This document shows, in pieces, positions 1 to 7,884 of a stretch of 37,445 nucleotides of DNA. Below the pieces are notes generated by a model. It made no database searches. It saw only the letters and a program-made list of their open reading frames with translations, and was not told the DNA's origin. The DNA is taken from contig JAAESS010000216.1 of the NCBI GenBank assembly GCA_024229195.1, positions 1 through 37,445 of the forward strand, given 5' to 3'. This DNA is from Flavobacteriales bacterium (GTDB taxonomy: Bacteria; Bacteroidota; Bacteroidia; Flavobacteriales; Flavobacteriaceae). The position numbers and the translations under genes are program-made. The stretch's first letter is position 1; each line of letters opens with the position of its first letter.

Positions 1-139
1 CATTTATGAGTTGAATCAAATTCAAAATATATAAATTTTTCTTAATTTAATTTTTTTTGGTTTTTTTAACACTTATTTATCTAACTGCTTTTCAGTATTT
101 TATAATTTTTTATTGTGAAAATATTGTTAAAATAGTACT
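1..139. other. AT-rich intergenic left edge
   Basis: Very AT-rich DNA with long T runs and no open frame of useful length on either strand. A short in-frame stretch ending in a stop at about position 34 could be the tail of a gene entering from the left, but nothing supports that. I see no gene or RNA here; it probably is spacer upstream of the small-ORF array. Confidence 0.5.
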
Positions 140-168
140 TTGTTTTACATAGTACTGTAACATCTTTG
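140..168 (+). promoter_or_regulatory. Possible Bacteroidota-type promoter of the small-ORF array
   Basis: TTG at 140-142 is followed after 18 bp by CATCTTTG at 161-168, one mismatch from the Bacteroidota -7 consensus TAnnTTTG. Transcription would start near 175, leaving a leader of about 35 nt before the first small ORF at 210. The mismatch in the first base makes this a tentative call; no better match is visible between here and the ORF. Confidence 0.35.
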
Positions 169-209
169 TAAAAGTCTCGTCTTATAAGTATAACCAACAA
201 TTTAAAATT

Positions 210-284
210 ATGAGAACTACAGCATTTAGAAACAGCAAAAGAATCAGATGGTCAGAATACAGACATTATGCCATCAAAGCTTAA
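210..284 (+). CDS. 24-residue basic peptide, copy 1 of a tandem triplet
   Basis: An ATG-to-TAA frame of 24 codons, preceded by A-rich sequence as is usual for Bacteroidota starts. It begins MRTT, carries the core NSKRxRWSE and ends YAIKA. It is the most divergent of three tandem copies: relative to copy 3 it has Ala for Ile at residue 5, Arg for Asn at 7, Ile for Val at 12, Tyr for His at 17, His for Asn at 19 and Ala for Ser at 24, plus synonymous third-base changes, and no indel inside the frame. The product is very basic (Arg/Lys-rich, one Glu), has one Trp and no signal peptide or membrane segment. Family and function are unknown. That it is translated is an inference from codon-wise conservation among the copies. 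Confidence 0.6.
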   Translation: MRTTAFRNSKRIRWSEYRHYAIKA

Positions 285-327
285 TCAAGAGAAAATAACC
301 TAATCACAATTATATAAAACCAACAAC

Positions 328-402
328 ATGAGAACTACATTATTTAACAACAGTAAAAGAGTAAGATGGTCAGAACACAGAAATTACGCTGTCAAATCTT
401 AA
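328..402 (+). CDS. 24-residue basic peptide, copy 2 of a tandem triplet
   Basis: Same length and frame structure as copy 1 (start 118 bp upstream) and almost the same peptide as copy 3: only Leu/Ile at residue 5 and Val/Ile at residue 22 differ, while the other two base differences in the frame are synonymous (TCA/TCG, TAC/TAT). The sequence just upstream, with TAATCACAA and ATAAAACCAACAA, recurs before copy 3, so the repeat unit includes the translation start region. All arginines use AGA. Function unknown; candidates are a small nucleic-acid- or ribosome-binding peptide or a toxin-like peptide, but nothing here decides. Confidence 0.6.
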   Translation: MRTTLFNNSKRVRWSEHRNYAVKS

Positions 403-444
403 TCACAAAAAATAGTCTAATCACAACAATATAAAACCAACAAG

Positions 445-519
445 ATGAGAACTACAATATTTAACAACAGTAAAAGAGTAAGATGGTCGGAACACAGAAA
501 TTATGCTATCAAATCTTAA
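445..519 (+). CDS. 24-residue basic peptide, copy 3 of a tandem triplet
   Basis: Third copy, starting 117 bp after copy 2. The peptide starts MRTTIF, has NNSKRVRWSEH in the middle and ends YAIKS before TAA. Net charge is about +5 (K10, R2, R11, R13, R18, K23 against E16). Spacers between copies (43 and 42 nt) differ by an indel whereas the coding frames keep an exact 75-nt length, which argues for selection on the peptide rather than on the DNA repeat. A Rho-independent terminator follows 72 nt downstream, so the three ORFs may form one short mRNA. Confidence 0.6.
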   Translation: MRTTIFNNSKRVRWSEHRNYAIKS

Positions 520-591
520 TATCTCTTCCTTCATATGATTACAGGAACTATTATAAACAAAACATTCTACAGTAACACTTTACAGTGTCAC

Positions 592-624
592 AGCAGCCCT
601 AAATAGCCTTTAGGGTTTTCTGCT
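592..624 (+). terminator. Rho-independent terminator of the small-ORF array
   Basis: CCCTAAA (597-603) pairs with TTTAGGG (609-615) around a 5-nt loop and is followed by TTTT; flanking AGCAG (592-596) can also pair with CTGCT (620-624). A weaker hairpin, ACACT/AGTGT at 575-588, lies just before it. The T run is on the + strand only, so it serves the + strand transcript rather than the convergent epimerase gene. Confidence 0.65.
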
Positions 625-708
625 ATAGTCCTGAATTAATTCTATCTGCATTCTTTACAACTTTTTATCGAACTGCTCCTTTCTTTGAACATGGATAGAC
701 AGCGTGAT

Positions 709-1863
709 TTATGCTTGAAAATAACCAAGCAGGTAGTCGTAGTATCTCACTGTATGATACATTGATTTCCAGAAAAAGACCTGGGGTTCTCCTTGTAATG
801 GATCCCCTTTACTTTTCACTCCGGTATACCATTCTCCTCGGTTATTGACAAAATACTTTTGTATATATGAAATCTGATCGAGTGCTAGAATCTGATAATT
901 TTCTTCACCTGTAATTTGATATACATTCAAAAGACCTAAAACAACTTCTGCCTGTGGCCACCAGAACTTATCTTCTTCCTGTTTACCTTGATCTGATATG
1001 ACATTTGCATAGCCTCCGTTGATTGTATCTTTAGCCAATTCGACAACCCGATCCATCATTTTAACTGCTACTTTTTCTGTTCTCTCGATCAATTTCTTAT
1101 CCTTGATGGCTTTTGCTGCATGGCAAATCACCCAACTGCACTCTGCATTATGGCCCGCCCAGTTTTCATTGGGTAGCATTTGCCAATCCTCTGTAAAGCG
1201 ATGGATACAGAAATAATTCTCTTGATCGATAAACCGATCAAGAATAACTTCAAGTAAGACCTGAATAATGCTCTTAATATTCTCATCTTTCTTATTCTCG
1301 TAAACCTTCACAAGGGCCTCCGTGACATGAAAATGAGTAGCAAACGCCCTGGTCATATACTTTCCTCTCGCCCATTGGGTATTAAACCCATCCAGATAAT
1401 ATGGATCATTATCAACTTTAAGAGTTGATTCTATAAATTCGACCTGCGCATCGATCAATTGGTTGACCTCGACCGATTCGTTCAGTCTTGCATATTCAGC
1501 AAGTCCGTATAATACAAAAGCCTGGGCCATATTGACATTCTCTATGTCATCTAACCATTCCATATTGTATTTCCTCCCCCAAAAATAACCTCCTGAAGGA
1601 TTTTTAAATTCAGTGAGCATATCAAAAGCCGTATCTGCTAGGGGAATATATTTATCTCTTCCGAGGATCTGAGATCCTATACTAGCACCATAAATGATCC
1701 GGCTTAAATACATTGATCCCATATCTGCATTTGGATTTGTGATCTGGTCGATAGTTATTTCAGGATAGATACTTGCTTGGCTCTTTCTAAACATATGGTC
1801 AAGCCAATACTGCAGGTAGTTTTCAAACTCCTTCCGAAGCTCAATTTGTAGGTCTTTCTTCAT
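709..1863 (-). CDS. AGE family epimerase / cellobiose 2-epimerase-like
   Basis: A 384-residue cytosolic (alpha/alpha)6-barrel sugar epimerase/isomerase of the N-acylglucosamine 2-epimerase family. Recognisable blocks are THFHVTEA (176-183), GHNAECSW (237-244), WWPQAE (301-306) and WKSMYHTVR (365-373); these match the catalytic His/Glu positions seen in cellobiose 2-epimerases and mannose isomerases. Length is typical or slightly short. The substrate cannot be told from sequence: cellobiose or mannobiose, a free hexose, and N-acylglucosamine are all possible. It begins 35 nt after the XRE regulator gene on the same strand, so the two probably share a transcript. Confidence 0.85.
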   Translation of the reverse strand: MKKDLQIELRKEFENYLQYWLDHMFRKSQASIYPEITIDQITNPNADMGSMYLSRIIYGASIGSQILGRDKYIPLADTAFDMLTEFKNPSGGYFWGRKYNMEWLDDIENVNMAQAFVLYGLAEYARLNESVEVNQLIDAQVEFIESTLKVDNDPYYLDGFNTQWARGKYMTRAFATHFHVTEALVKVYENKKDENIKSIIQVLLEVILDRFIDQENYFCIHRFTEDWQMLPNENWAGHNAECSWVICHAAKAIKDKKLIERTEKVAVKMMDRVVELAKDTINGGYANVISDQGKQEEDKFWWPQAEVVLGLLNVYQITGEENYQILALDQISYIQKYFVNNRGEWYTGVKSKGDPLQGEPQVFFWKSMYHTVRYYDYLLGYFQA

Positions 1864-1898
1864 GTGGGCAAGTTACTTTTTTACGATGCTTGATAAGC

Positions 1899-2786
1899 TC
1901 AATTTTCTTCTGACAAGAAATTTCTAAAATTCCCTTCCTGAAATCTGGGGAACACTTCCAATCCGAATTCATTTTTTCCTCTTTCGCCTTCCCAAATGAT
2001 CTTAAGACCAAGTTGATCACTGAGTTCTAAATTATCATACCTGATCGGTATAGAACAAAACAAATATTTTTGATTGGGTTTATCTCTAACAAATCTTAGT
2101 AATTGACTGCTGATATAAAAGTTATTGTCATTGCTGTCTGCCGTAATATCAAAACCAAAAAAGATAGGACGCTCCAGCTTGCGATGATGGGTTAGATCAT
2201 TCACAGTGAGTTCCTGTTCATTCATTTTGCGGGATCTCAATTTTTCATAGGCCTCTGGTTTTAATGGAAAAATGAGTGAATGGCCTGAATAATAGCCTGA
2301 ATCATCTGTAATGATCAGATTCATCTCTGGCAATAAACGAACGGCCTCTTTGATCACTTCTCGTAAGGATTTGGAGATTGTTTTATGGTATTTCATATAC
2401 CGAACGATATAATTAATATCTGCTTCATAGTCCAAGGTTCGAATTCTCTTGGTGGCAATTTCCAAATTACTTTTGAACCAATGAGCATCTGGCAAAGTAT
2501 TGGTCAGTTTTGACAATGAATACTTTCTTAAACTAAAATCAAAATAGGCTGGAATAGGAACACTTGCATTCAAATTTCTTACCAGTTGATAAGGAAGTAA
2601 GGTCTCATTTACAATGTCTTCTTCTTTATCAGACTTGATGAGTGTTGAACCATTTTCCCATCGCTGAACAGTTCTTATATCCACATTTACTCTGGCAGCA
2701 AAATCAGCTTGCGCCATTTGATTGATTTTTCTAAAATCGATCAATAATTCTCCGAAGTTATTATATTTTTTCATCCTGTGTGGCAT
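1899..2786 (-). CDS. XRE-type HTH regulator with acetyltransferase-like C-terminus
   Basis: A 295-residue protein. Residues about 10-60 form an XRE/Cro helix-turn-helix (FGELLIDFRKINQMAQADFA, then VDIRTVQRWENG). The remainder is not a standard sensor domain; the stretch from about 160 on (HSLIFPLKPEAYEKLRSRKM, then strands ending in GLKIIWEGE) resembles the fold order of a GNAT acetyltransferase, but the acyl-CoA loop is not clear, so this is only inference. Translation could also start at the internal ATG four codons later. It precedes the epimerase gene in the same direction with a 35-nt gap, which suggests it regulates or is co-expressed with that enzyme. Confidence 0.65.
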   Translation of the reverse strand: MPHRMKKYNNFGELLIDFRKINQMAQADFAARVNVDIRTVQRWENGSTLIKSDKEEDIVNETLLPYQLVRNLNASVPIPAYFDFSLRKYSLSKLTNTLPDAHWFKSNLEIATKRIRTLDYEADINYIVRYMKYHKTISKSLREVIKEAVRLLPEMNLIITDDSGYYSGHSLIFPLKPEAYEKLRSRKMNEQELTVNDLTHHRKLERPIFFGFDITADSNDNNFYISSQLLRFVRDKPNQKYLFCSIPIRYDNLELSDQLGLKIIWEGERGKNEFGLEVFPRFQEGNFRNFLSEEN

Positions 2787-2873
2787 ACCGTAAAACTAAT
2801 GAAAAAAATTATAGAAAATAAAAATCATTTGAATCAGACAAGGCGTGTCGGCATCCCATAGACCAGATGACAT

Positions 2874-2881
2874 TAACTTTG
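2874..2881 (+). promoter_or_regulatory. -7 element upstream of the 88-residue gene
   Basis: TAACTTTG matches TAnnTTTG exactly and sits 14 nt before the ATG at 2896, implying a very short leader. No clear TTG lies at the expected -33 distance. Confidence 0.45.
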
Positions 2882-2895
2882 TCAAAAATTAAGAC

Positions 2896-3162
2896 ATGAA
2901 TCAAGAATTACTTGTTGATATTGAAATGGATGTGAAGTATAAGATCTATACGGAGCAAAAAAATTTAGTAGCGATTAAGAACTTGAAAGAACTTCTCAAT
3001 CAAATCGATCATGAAGTTGAGGTCATACCTTACAAGGATAAAGAAAAGTTATCCAGGTTGTTGGTTTCATTAAAAGGTCAGACCCTAAGTGATGTTGAAC
3101 ATCGAATGATTGAGAGGATCATCAAGAAGAGAAATGAAAAAGAGGAAGTGCCCAGTTTTTAG
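2896..3162 (+). CDS. Hypothetical small charged protein (88 aa)
   Basis: An 88-residue soluble protein with no signal peptide, membrane segment or Cys. It is highly charged and predicted mostly helical, with a Lys/Glu-rich end (MIERIIKKRNEKEEVPSF). I do not recognise the family. It has its own -7 element, an ATG start and is transcribed divergently from the XRE regulator. A terminator lies 137 nt downstream, leaving room for one or two micro-ORFs in the same mRNA. Confidence 0.6.
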   Translation: MNQELLVDIEMDVKYKIYTEQKNLVAIKNLKELLNQIDHEVEVIPYKDKEKLSRLLVSLKGQTLSDVEHRMIERIIKKRNEKEEVPSF

Positions 3163-3173
3163 AAATTGGTAAC

Positions 3174-3248
3174 ATGCATTCGTATAAGTCGAAAATGCAG
3201 ATGGCAAAAGAGTATTCCAATAAGGGGTTATTAAGGGAGAAAGAATAA
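3174..3248 (+). CDS. Candidate 24-residue micro-ORF after the 88-aa gene
   Basis: An ATG-to-TAA frame of 24 codons starting 11 nt after the preceding stop. It encodes a charged peptide starting MHSYKSK and containing MAKEYSNKG. No homologue is recognised. Support comes only from its position between a real gene and that gene's terminator and from plausible composition, so it may be untranslated. Confidence 0.25.
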   Translation: MHSYKSKMQMAKEYSNKGLLREKE

Positions 3249-3298
3249 AGCCAGCAGACAATGGCGAAAGAAATGATTCGAATGCAATGTTTTAAAGG

Positions 3299-3324
3299 GG
3301 CCTCTTTTTAAGAGGCCTTTTTTT
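3299..3324 (+). terminator. Rho-independent terminator
   Basis: GGCCTCTT (3299-3306) pairs with AAGAGGCC (3310-3317) around a TTT loop, followed by seven Ts. Ends the transcript of the 88-residue gene. Confidence 0.9.
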
Positions 3325-3357
3325 ATGATCAAAACACAAGACATCTTAAAATCAAGA

Positions 3358-3390
3358 AAGCGGGTTCATGAAAAATTCACGATCCCGCTT
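3358..3390 (-). terminator. Probable terminator of the CBM48-like gene
   Basis: AAGCGGG (3358-3364) pairs with CCCGCTT (3384-3390), with an inner TGAA/TTCA pairing. On the minus strand the hairpin is followed by CTTGATTTT, a modest U-rich tail, 58 nt beyond the stop of the gene at 3448. Confidence 0.55.
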
Positions 3391-3447
3391 ATACAAATAT
3401 TAAGCAATATAATGTTGCTAACTATAGAAAGGGTAAAAAAATGATGC

Positions 3448-3759
3448 TTACAGCGCAACAACAAAATTGTCATTTGCGTCGATACCATTATTTACATAAC
3501 TATCAGCAGCTTGGTCATTTTCCCATTTCGTACCATCAACCAAATACTTAAATTGGTAATCTTTGGCAGTTTCAAGATCTAATGTTGTTTTGAAAGTTCC
3601 GTTTTTGAATTTTTTCAAGTCTATCGCCTCTTCAACATTCCAATCATTAAAATCTCCCAATAATTGAATTTTCCCAGCCTCGAAAGCCTCTTCTTGAGTT
3701 AAAGAAAATGTTACTTTACAAACTGGTTTGCTTTTTAAAAATTGTTTTTTAATACTCAT
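3448..3759 (-). CDS. Glycogen-binding / isoamylase early-set domain protein
   Basis: A 103-residue single-domain protein resembling the CBM48/AMPK glycogen-binding fold. Visible hallmarks are IQLLGDFNDWN (33-43), a beta strand pair ending FKTTLDLETAKDYQFKYLVDG, and the closing WENDQAADSYVNNG with NDNFVV. These stand-alone domains are common in Bacteroidota. It has no catalytic domain and no signal peptide, so it probably acts in the cytosol, perhaps by binding an alpha-glucan; the partner is not evident from the neighbours. Confidence 0.8.
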   Translation of the reverse strand: MSIKKQFLKSKPVCKVTFSLTQEEAFEAGKIQLLGDFNDWNVEEAIDLKKFKNGTFKTTLDLETAKDYQFKYLVDGTKWENDQAADSYVNNGIDANDNFVVAL

Positions 3760-4007
3760 GACAGTAAATTTATATTTTGCTACAAAATAAAATCAATCGA
3801 CTGAGATAAATAACAACACTTTTAATCAATTTATGTACTATATTAACTATCGCGTTCTCAAAAAAATTAATTGAAGGTTAATTTTACATAATAAAAAGGT
3901 TCCAAAAAATGACCAGCTTTATGATTCAATGCTCTCAAAATCTTTCTTTTAGCATTCTATTTGATCATAATATTCACTACCTTTAAGTCTCTCAAAACAG
4001 CGCCCAT

Positions 4008-4493
4008 ATGAAAAACCTCTCTAAAGCTCTGGTAAACAATATTCAAGAATTTAATTTCAACCAAGAAGAAATAGAGCAGCTTGACATTGTTGACCAGGAA
4101 AATGACAATTTCCATGTGATTCATGAAAACAAGTCAATGAAGATGAAGGTGATTGAAAGGGATTTTCTGAATCGAATCTATTCCATTTCAATACAAGCAA
4201 ATGTCTACGAAGTTAAGATGACAAGGCCTTTGGATGATCTCATTAAAAAAATGGGATATTCCGTAGGTTCCTCAAAATCAATTGATTCGATTAAAGCTCC
4301 GATGCCAGGCATTATTATCGAGCTCAAAGTCGAAAAGGGTCAGACTGTTAAAGAAGGTGAGACCCTTCTGATTTTAGAGGCCATGAAAATGGAAAATGCC
4401 ATTGTATGTCCAAAAAATACAGTTATCAAAGAGATTTACGTCGTGGTTGGAGATACTGTGGATAAAAATAAACTACTTATCGACTTTGAATAA
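4008..4493 (+). CDS. Biotin carrier subunit of acyl-CoA carboxylase
   Basis: A 161-residue biotin carboxyl carrier protein. The C-terminal ~65 residues are a biotinyl domain with APMPGII at about 97-103 and the EAMKMEN motif at 124-130; Lys127 is the expected biotinylation site. The N-terminal ~90 residues are a linker domain typical of carriers of propionyl-CoA-type carboxylases rather than the shorter AccB of fatty-acid synthesis. First gene of a three-gene set; 20 nt separate it from the biotin carboxylase start. Confidence 0.93.
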   Translation: MKNLSKALVNNIQEFNFNQEEIEQLDIVDQENDNFHVIHENKSMKMKVIERDFLNRIYSISIQANVYEVKMTRPLDDLIKKMGYSVGSSKSIDSIKAPMPGIIIELKVEKGQTVKEGETLLILEAMKMENAIVCPKNTVIKEIYVVVGDTVDKNKLLIDFE

Positions 4494-4513
4494 GCTTTCC
4501 AAAACTTGTGGTT

Positions 4514-5953
4514 ATGAAAAAAATACTGATTGCCAATCGGGGTGAAATTGCCCTGCGCATAATGAAAACTATCAAGCGTATGGGCATACGCACAGTTGCG
4601 GTCTATTCAACCGCAGACAGGGATGCCCCGCATGTAAAATTTGCTGATGAAGCAGTTCATATCGGTGACAACCCTTCAAATAAAAGTTATTTGCTGGGAG
4701 ATAAAATCATCGAAAAAGCAGTTCAGATGCAAGTAGATGGCATCCATCCCGGATACGGTTTTTTAAGTGAAAACGAGACTTTTTCGAAAGCCGTTGAAGA
4801 CAATGGGATGACTTTTATCGGACCCGGCCATAAGGCTATCCGAATGATGGGGGATAAATTAGCAGCTAAAGATGCTGTCAAAAAATACAATATCCCGATG
4901 GTTCCCGGAATAGATAAGGCGATTACAGAAGTAGCTGAGGCCAAAAAAGTAGCTGAAAAGATAGGTTATCCTGTGCTGATCAAGGCTGCCGCCGGAGGTG
5001 GAGGAAAAGGCATGAGAATAGTAAACTCTCCCTCTACACTCGAAGAACAAATGGAAAGAGCCATCAGTGAAGCCTTATCTGCTTTTGGAGATGGTTCCGT
5101 TTTTATCGAAAAATATGTGACCTCTCCGAGACACATAGAATTCCAGATTCTTGCTGATAATTTTGGCAATGTGGTTCATCTATTTGAACGAGAGTGCAGC
5201 ATCCAAAGAAGGCATCAAAAAGTGATCGAGGAGGCGCCTTCCTGTATTCTTAGTCCTGAATTGAGAAATAAAATGGGTGAAGCAGCTATTAAGGTCGCAG
5301 AATCCTGTGATTACAGAGGTGCCGGAACTGTAGAATTTTTAATGGATGCAGAGATGAATTTCTACTTTTTGGAAATGAACACCCGTCTGCAGGTGGAACA
5401 TCCCGTGACCGAATTTATAACAGGACTTGATCTGGTTGAGGAGCAAATCAAAATAGCCAGAGGAGAACAACTGACATTCCAACAAAAGGATCTTAAAATT
5501 GATGGACATGCTGTTGAATTGAGGGTTTATGCGGAAGATTCTTTAAATGATTTTCTTCCTAATGTAGGAGTATTGAATACCTACGAAATTCCAAAAGGAG
5601 ACAATATCAGACTTGATGATGGATACGAACAGGGAATGGAAATCCCAATATATTACGATCCGATGATCTCTAAACTGATTACCTATGGAAAAGATCGTGA
5701 GGAAGCGATCCAAGCCATGATCGGTGCCATTGACCAATATCGGATTGAAGGAGTTGAAACCACACTTCCTTTCGGTAAGTTTGTTTTGGAACATGAGGCT
5801 TTTAGAGCAGGGAAATTTGATACACATTTCGTTAGCTCTCACTTCGATGCGGATATCTTGAGAAAGGTCAAGGATGACGAAGCTCGTTTGGCGGCTCTTT
5901 TGGCCCTAAAACTTTATCAGCAGGAGCAAAAAGTGTTAAAAATTCCCGGTTAA
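4514..5953 (+). CDS. accC: Biotin carboxylase subunit of acyl-CoA carboxylase
   Basis: A 479-residue ATP-dependent biotin carboxylase (bicarbonate plus ATP to carboxybiotin). Seen are the N-terminal KKILIANRGEIALRI, the ATP-grasp glycine-rich loop AAAGGGGKGMR and the signature EMNTRLQVEHPVTE that includes catalytic Arg and Glu residues. An upstream in-frame GTG at 4508 exists, but the ATG at 4514 places MKKILIANRG at the N-terminus as in the family, so I chose it. Gene order with a carrier upstream and a carboxyltransferase downstream points to a dedicated acyl-CoA carboxylase complex; the symbol describes the subunit type. Confidence 0.9.
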   Translation: MKKILIANRGEIALRIMKTIKRMGIRTVAVYSTADRDAPHVKFADEAVHIGDNPSNKSYLLGDKIIEKAVQMQVDGIHPGYGFLSENETFSKAVEDNGMTFIGPGHKAIRMMGDKLAAKDAVKKYNIPMVPGIDKAITEVAEAKKVAEKIGYPVLIKAAAGGGGKGMRIVNSPSTLEEQMERAISEALSAFGDGSVFIEKYVTSPRHIEFQILADNFGNVVHLFERECSIQRRHQKVIEEAPSCILSPELRNKMGEAAIKVAESCDYRGAGTVEFLMDAEMNFYFLEMNTRLQVEHPVTEFITGLDLVEEQIKIARGEQLTFQQKDLKIDGHAVELRVYAEDSLNDFLPNVGVLNTYEIPKGDNIRLDDGYEQGMEIPIYYDPMISKLITYGKDREEAIQAMIGAIDQYRIEGVETTLPFGKFVLEHEAFRAGKFDTHFVSSHFDADILRKVKDDEARLAALLALKLYQQEQKVLKIPG

Positions 5954-6027
5954 AATTATAAGAATTACGAGTCGAGATACCATCAGAGACGATCAAAGCG
6001 TATCCTCACAACCATAAATCGAATAAG

Positions 6028-7569
6028 ATGAAAGAAATACAAAAAAACCTGTTACAAAAAATGGCTGAAGCCAGATTAGGGGGTGGCAAGGAAAGAATCA
6101 AAAAGCAACATCTTAAGAAAAAACTCACCGCTAGAGAACGGATCGAGCTTCTTATGGATGAGGGATCCTTTGAAGAAGTAGGAATGCTGGTGACACACAG
6201 GTCTACTGATTTCGGAATGGAAAAACAATTGTTCTACGGGGATGGCGTTGTGACCGGTTACGGAACGATCAATGGCAGAATGGTCTATATTTTTGCACAG
6301 GATTTTACCGTTTTTGGAGGTGCTTTATCAGAAACGCATGCAGAAAAAATTTGTAAGATCATGGACCTGGCCGTGAAAGTAGGAGCTCCTATGATCGGCC
6401 TCAATGATTCAGGAGGTGCGCGAATCCAGGAAGGTGTTCGTTCTTTGGGTGGCTATGCCGATATTTTTTACAGAAATGTGCAATCTTCTGGGGTAGTTCC
6501 TCAAATATCAGCGATCATGGGGCCTTGTGCAGGTGGAGCAGTTTATTCTCCGGCCATGACTGATTTCACGATTATGGTGGAAGGTACAAGCTATATGTTT
6601 GTCACCGGCCCTAATGTGGTCAAGACCGTAACCAACGAAGAAGTAAGCTCTGAAGATCTTGGTGGGGCCTCTGCCCACTCGACAAAATCGGGAGTTACCC
6701 ATTTGACCTCTTCTAATGACCTTGCTTGCCTCGAGGATATCAAGACCTTGCTGAGTTATATTCCTCAAAATAATCAATCGACAACACCAAAACTCTCCTA
6801 CGAACTTGGAGATGAAATAAGAGAAGAACTGGAGCATATTATTCCGGAGGATACCCACAAGCCTTATGACATTAAAAAAGTGATCCATGGTATATGTGAT
6901 CAGGATTCTTTTTATGAAATTCATAAGGATTATGCTGAAAATATTGTTGTAGGATTTAGCCGACTTGCAGGAAGAAGTATCGGAATTATCGCAAATCAAC
7001 CCATGAGTCTGGCAGGTGTTTTAGATGTAAACAGTTCAAAAAAGGCCGCTCGATTTACAAGATTTTGTGACAGTTTTAATATCCCCTTGCTGGTACTAGT
7101 GGATGTACCCGGGTTTTTACCTGGAACTGATCAGGAATGGCGAGGAATCATAGTCCATGGTGCCAAATTATTATATGCACTGAGTGAAGCCACTGTTCCT
7201 CGAGTTACTGTTATCACGAGAAAAGCCTATGGTGGTGCATATGATGTCATGAATTCAAAACATATAGGTGCAGATATGAATTTTGCCTGGCCAACCGCTG
7301 AAATTGCCGTAATGGGTGCCAAAGGTGCGAGTGAAATTATATTTAAAAAGGAAATCGCTGAATCAGATGATCCTGAAGCTAAATGGAAAGAAAAGGAGGC
7401 TGAATATGCTTCAAAATTTGCGGATCCTTATCGTGCCGCAAGAAGAGGGTTTATTGATGAGGTCATTCTTCCAAAACAGACAAGAAGAAAGTTGATCAAG
7501 GCTTTTGCTATGCTTGAAAATAAACAGGCAGATGGTCCGAAGAGAAAACACGGGAATATTCCTCTGTAA
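6028..7569 (+). CDS. Acyl-CoA carboxylase carboxyltransferase subunit (PccB-like)
   Basis: A 513-residue protein with the two fused crotonase-type domains of the carboxyltransferase beta subunit. Visible motifs are [41 protein letters not shown] and [11 protein letters not shown] followed by [15 protein letters not shown]. Those blocks, with Asp after AY, are typical of propionyl-CoA carboxylase; related enzymes use methylcrotonyl- or acetyl-CoA. Together with the two upstream genes it should convert propionyl-CoA to methylmalonyl-CoA, though the preference is inferred. It ends 12 nt from the convergent clpS. Confidence 0.9.
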   Translation: MKEIQKNLLQKMAEARLGGGKERIKKQHLKKKLTARERIELLMDEGSFEEVGMLVTHRSTDFGMEKQLFYGDGVVTGYGTINGRMVYIFAQDFTVFGGALSETHAEKICKIMDLAVKVGAPMIGLNDSGGARIQEGVRSLGGYADIFYRNVQSSGVVPQISAIMGPCAGGAVYSPAMTDFTIMVEGTSYMFVTGPNVVKTVTNEEVSSEDLGGASAHSTKSGVTHLTSSNDLACLEDIKTLLSYIPQNNQSTTPKLSYELGDEIREELEHIIPEDTHKPYDIKKVIHGICDQDSFYEIHKDYAENIVVGFSRLAGRSIGIIANQPMSLAGVLDVNSSKKAARFTRFCDSFNIPLLVLVDVPGFLPGTDQEWRGIIVHGAKLLYALSEATVPRVTVITRKAYGGAYDVMNSKHIGADMNFAWPTAEIAVMGAKGASEIIFKKEIAESDDPEAKWKEKEAEYASKFADPYRAARRGFIDEVILPKQTRRKLIKAFAMLENKQADGPKRKHGNIPL

Positions 7570-7581
7570 ATATTGGAAATT

Positions 7582-7863
7582 TTAAACGATTTCTGCGCTT
7601 AGGCCACGTTGAAGTAATTGAGTACACTTGGGTTTAAGCTCTTCAAATTCTCCTGTTTTGACTGCGCATTTGCCTTTATAATGTACAAGGTAAGTACATT
7701 GCTCTGCTTGTTCGAGTGTATGTTCGCAGACCTCGACTAGGGAATCTATTACGAAATCAAAGGTATTTACATCATCATTAAATAACAATATCTCATGCAT
7801 GTTGACCTCTTGTTCGGCTACATCATGTGATTCCTGAATTTTTTCTTTTGTCGAATAAGTCAT
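7582..7863 (-). CDS. clpS: ATP-dependent Clp protease adaptor ClpS
   Basis: A 93-residue adaptor that delivers N-degron substrates to ClpAP-type proteases. The core is LFNDDVNTFDFVIDSLVEVC followed by a region containing VHYKGKCAVKTG and a C-terminal LLQRGLSAEIV, matching ClpS with its Asn-Asp-Asp substrate-binding pocket. Length is normal. It lies 21 nt downstream of prmA on the same strand, an arrangement consistent with a shared transcript. Confidence 0.93.
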   Translation of the reverse strand: MTYSTKEKIQESHDVAEQEVNMHEILLFNDDVNTFDFVIDSLVEVCEHTLEQAEQCTYLVHYKGKCAVKTGEFEELKPKCTQLLQRGLSAEIV

Positions 7864-7884
7864 GGCAATTTAGATCTGTTATGA

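Larger units (their letters stand above)
210..519 (+). repeat. Three tandem ~117-bp repeat units containing the small ORFs
   Basis: ATGAGAACTACA recurs at 210, 328 and 445, giving periods of 118 and 117 bp. Copies 2 and 3 are nearly identical over coding and upstream sequence (4 differences in the 75-nt frame); copy 1 is clearly diverged, so the array looks like one older and one recent duplication. Confidence 0.9.

Noticed and set aside
210-519. CRISPR array or simple DNA repeat
   Set aside because: Unit length is ~117 bp with no short repeat/unique spacer alternation, and differences follow codon structure.
6508-6999. 163-residue minus-strand ORF inside the carboxyltransferase gene
   Set aside because: A shadow of a well-supported gene on the opposite strand; composition is not protein-like.
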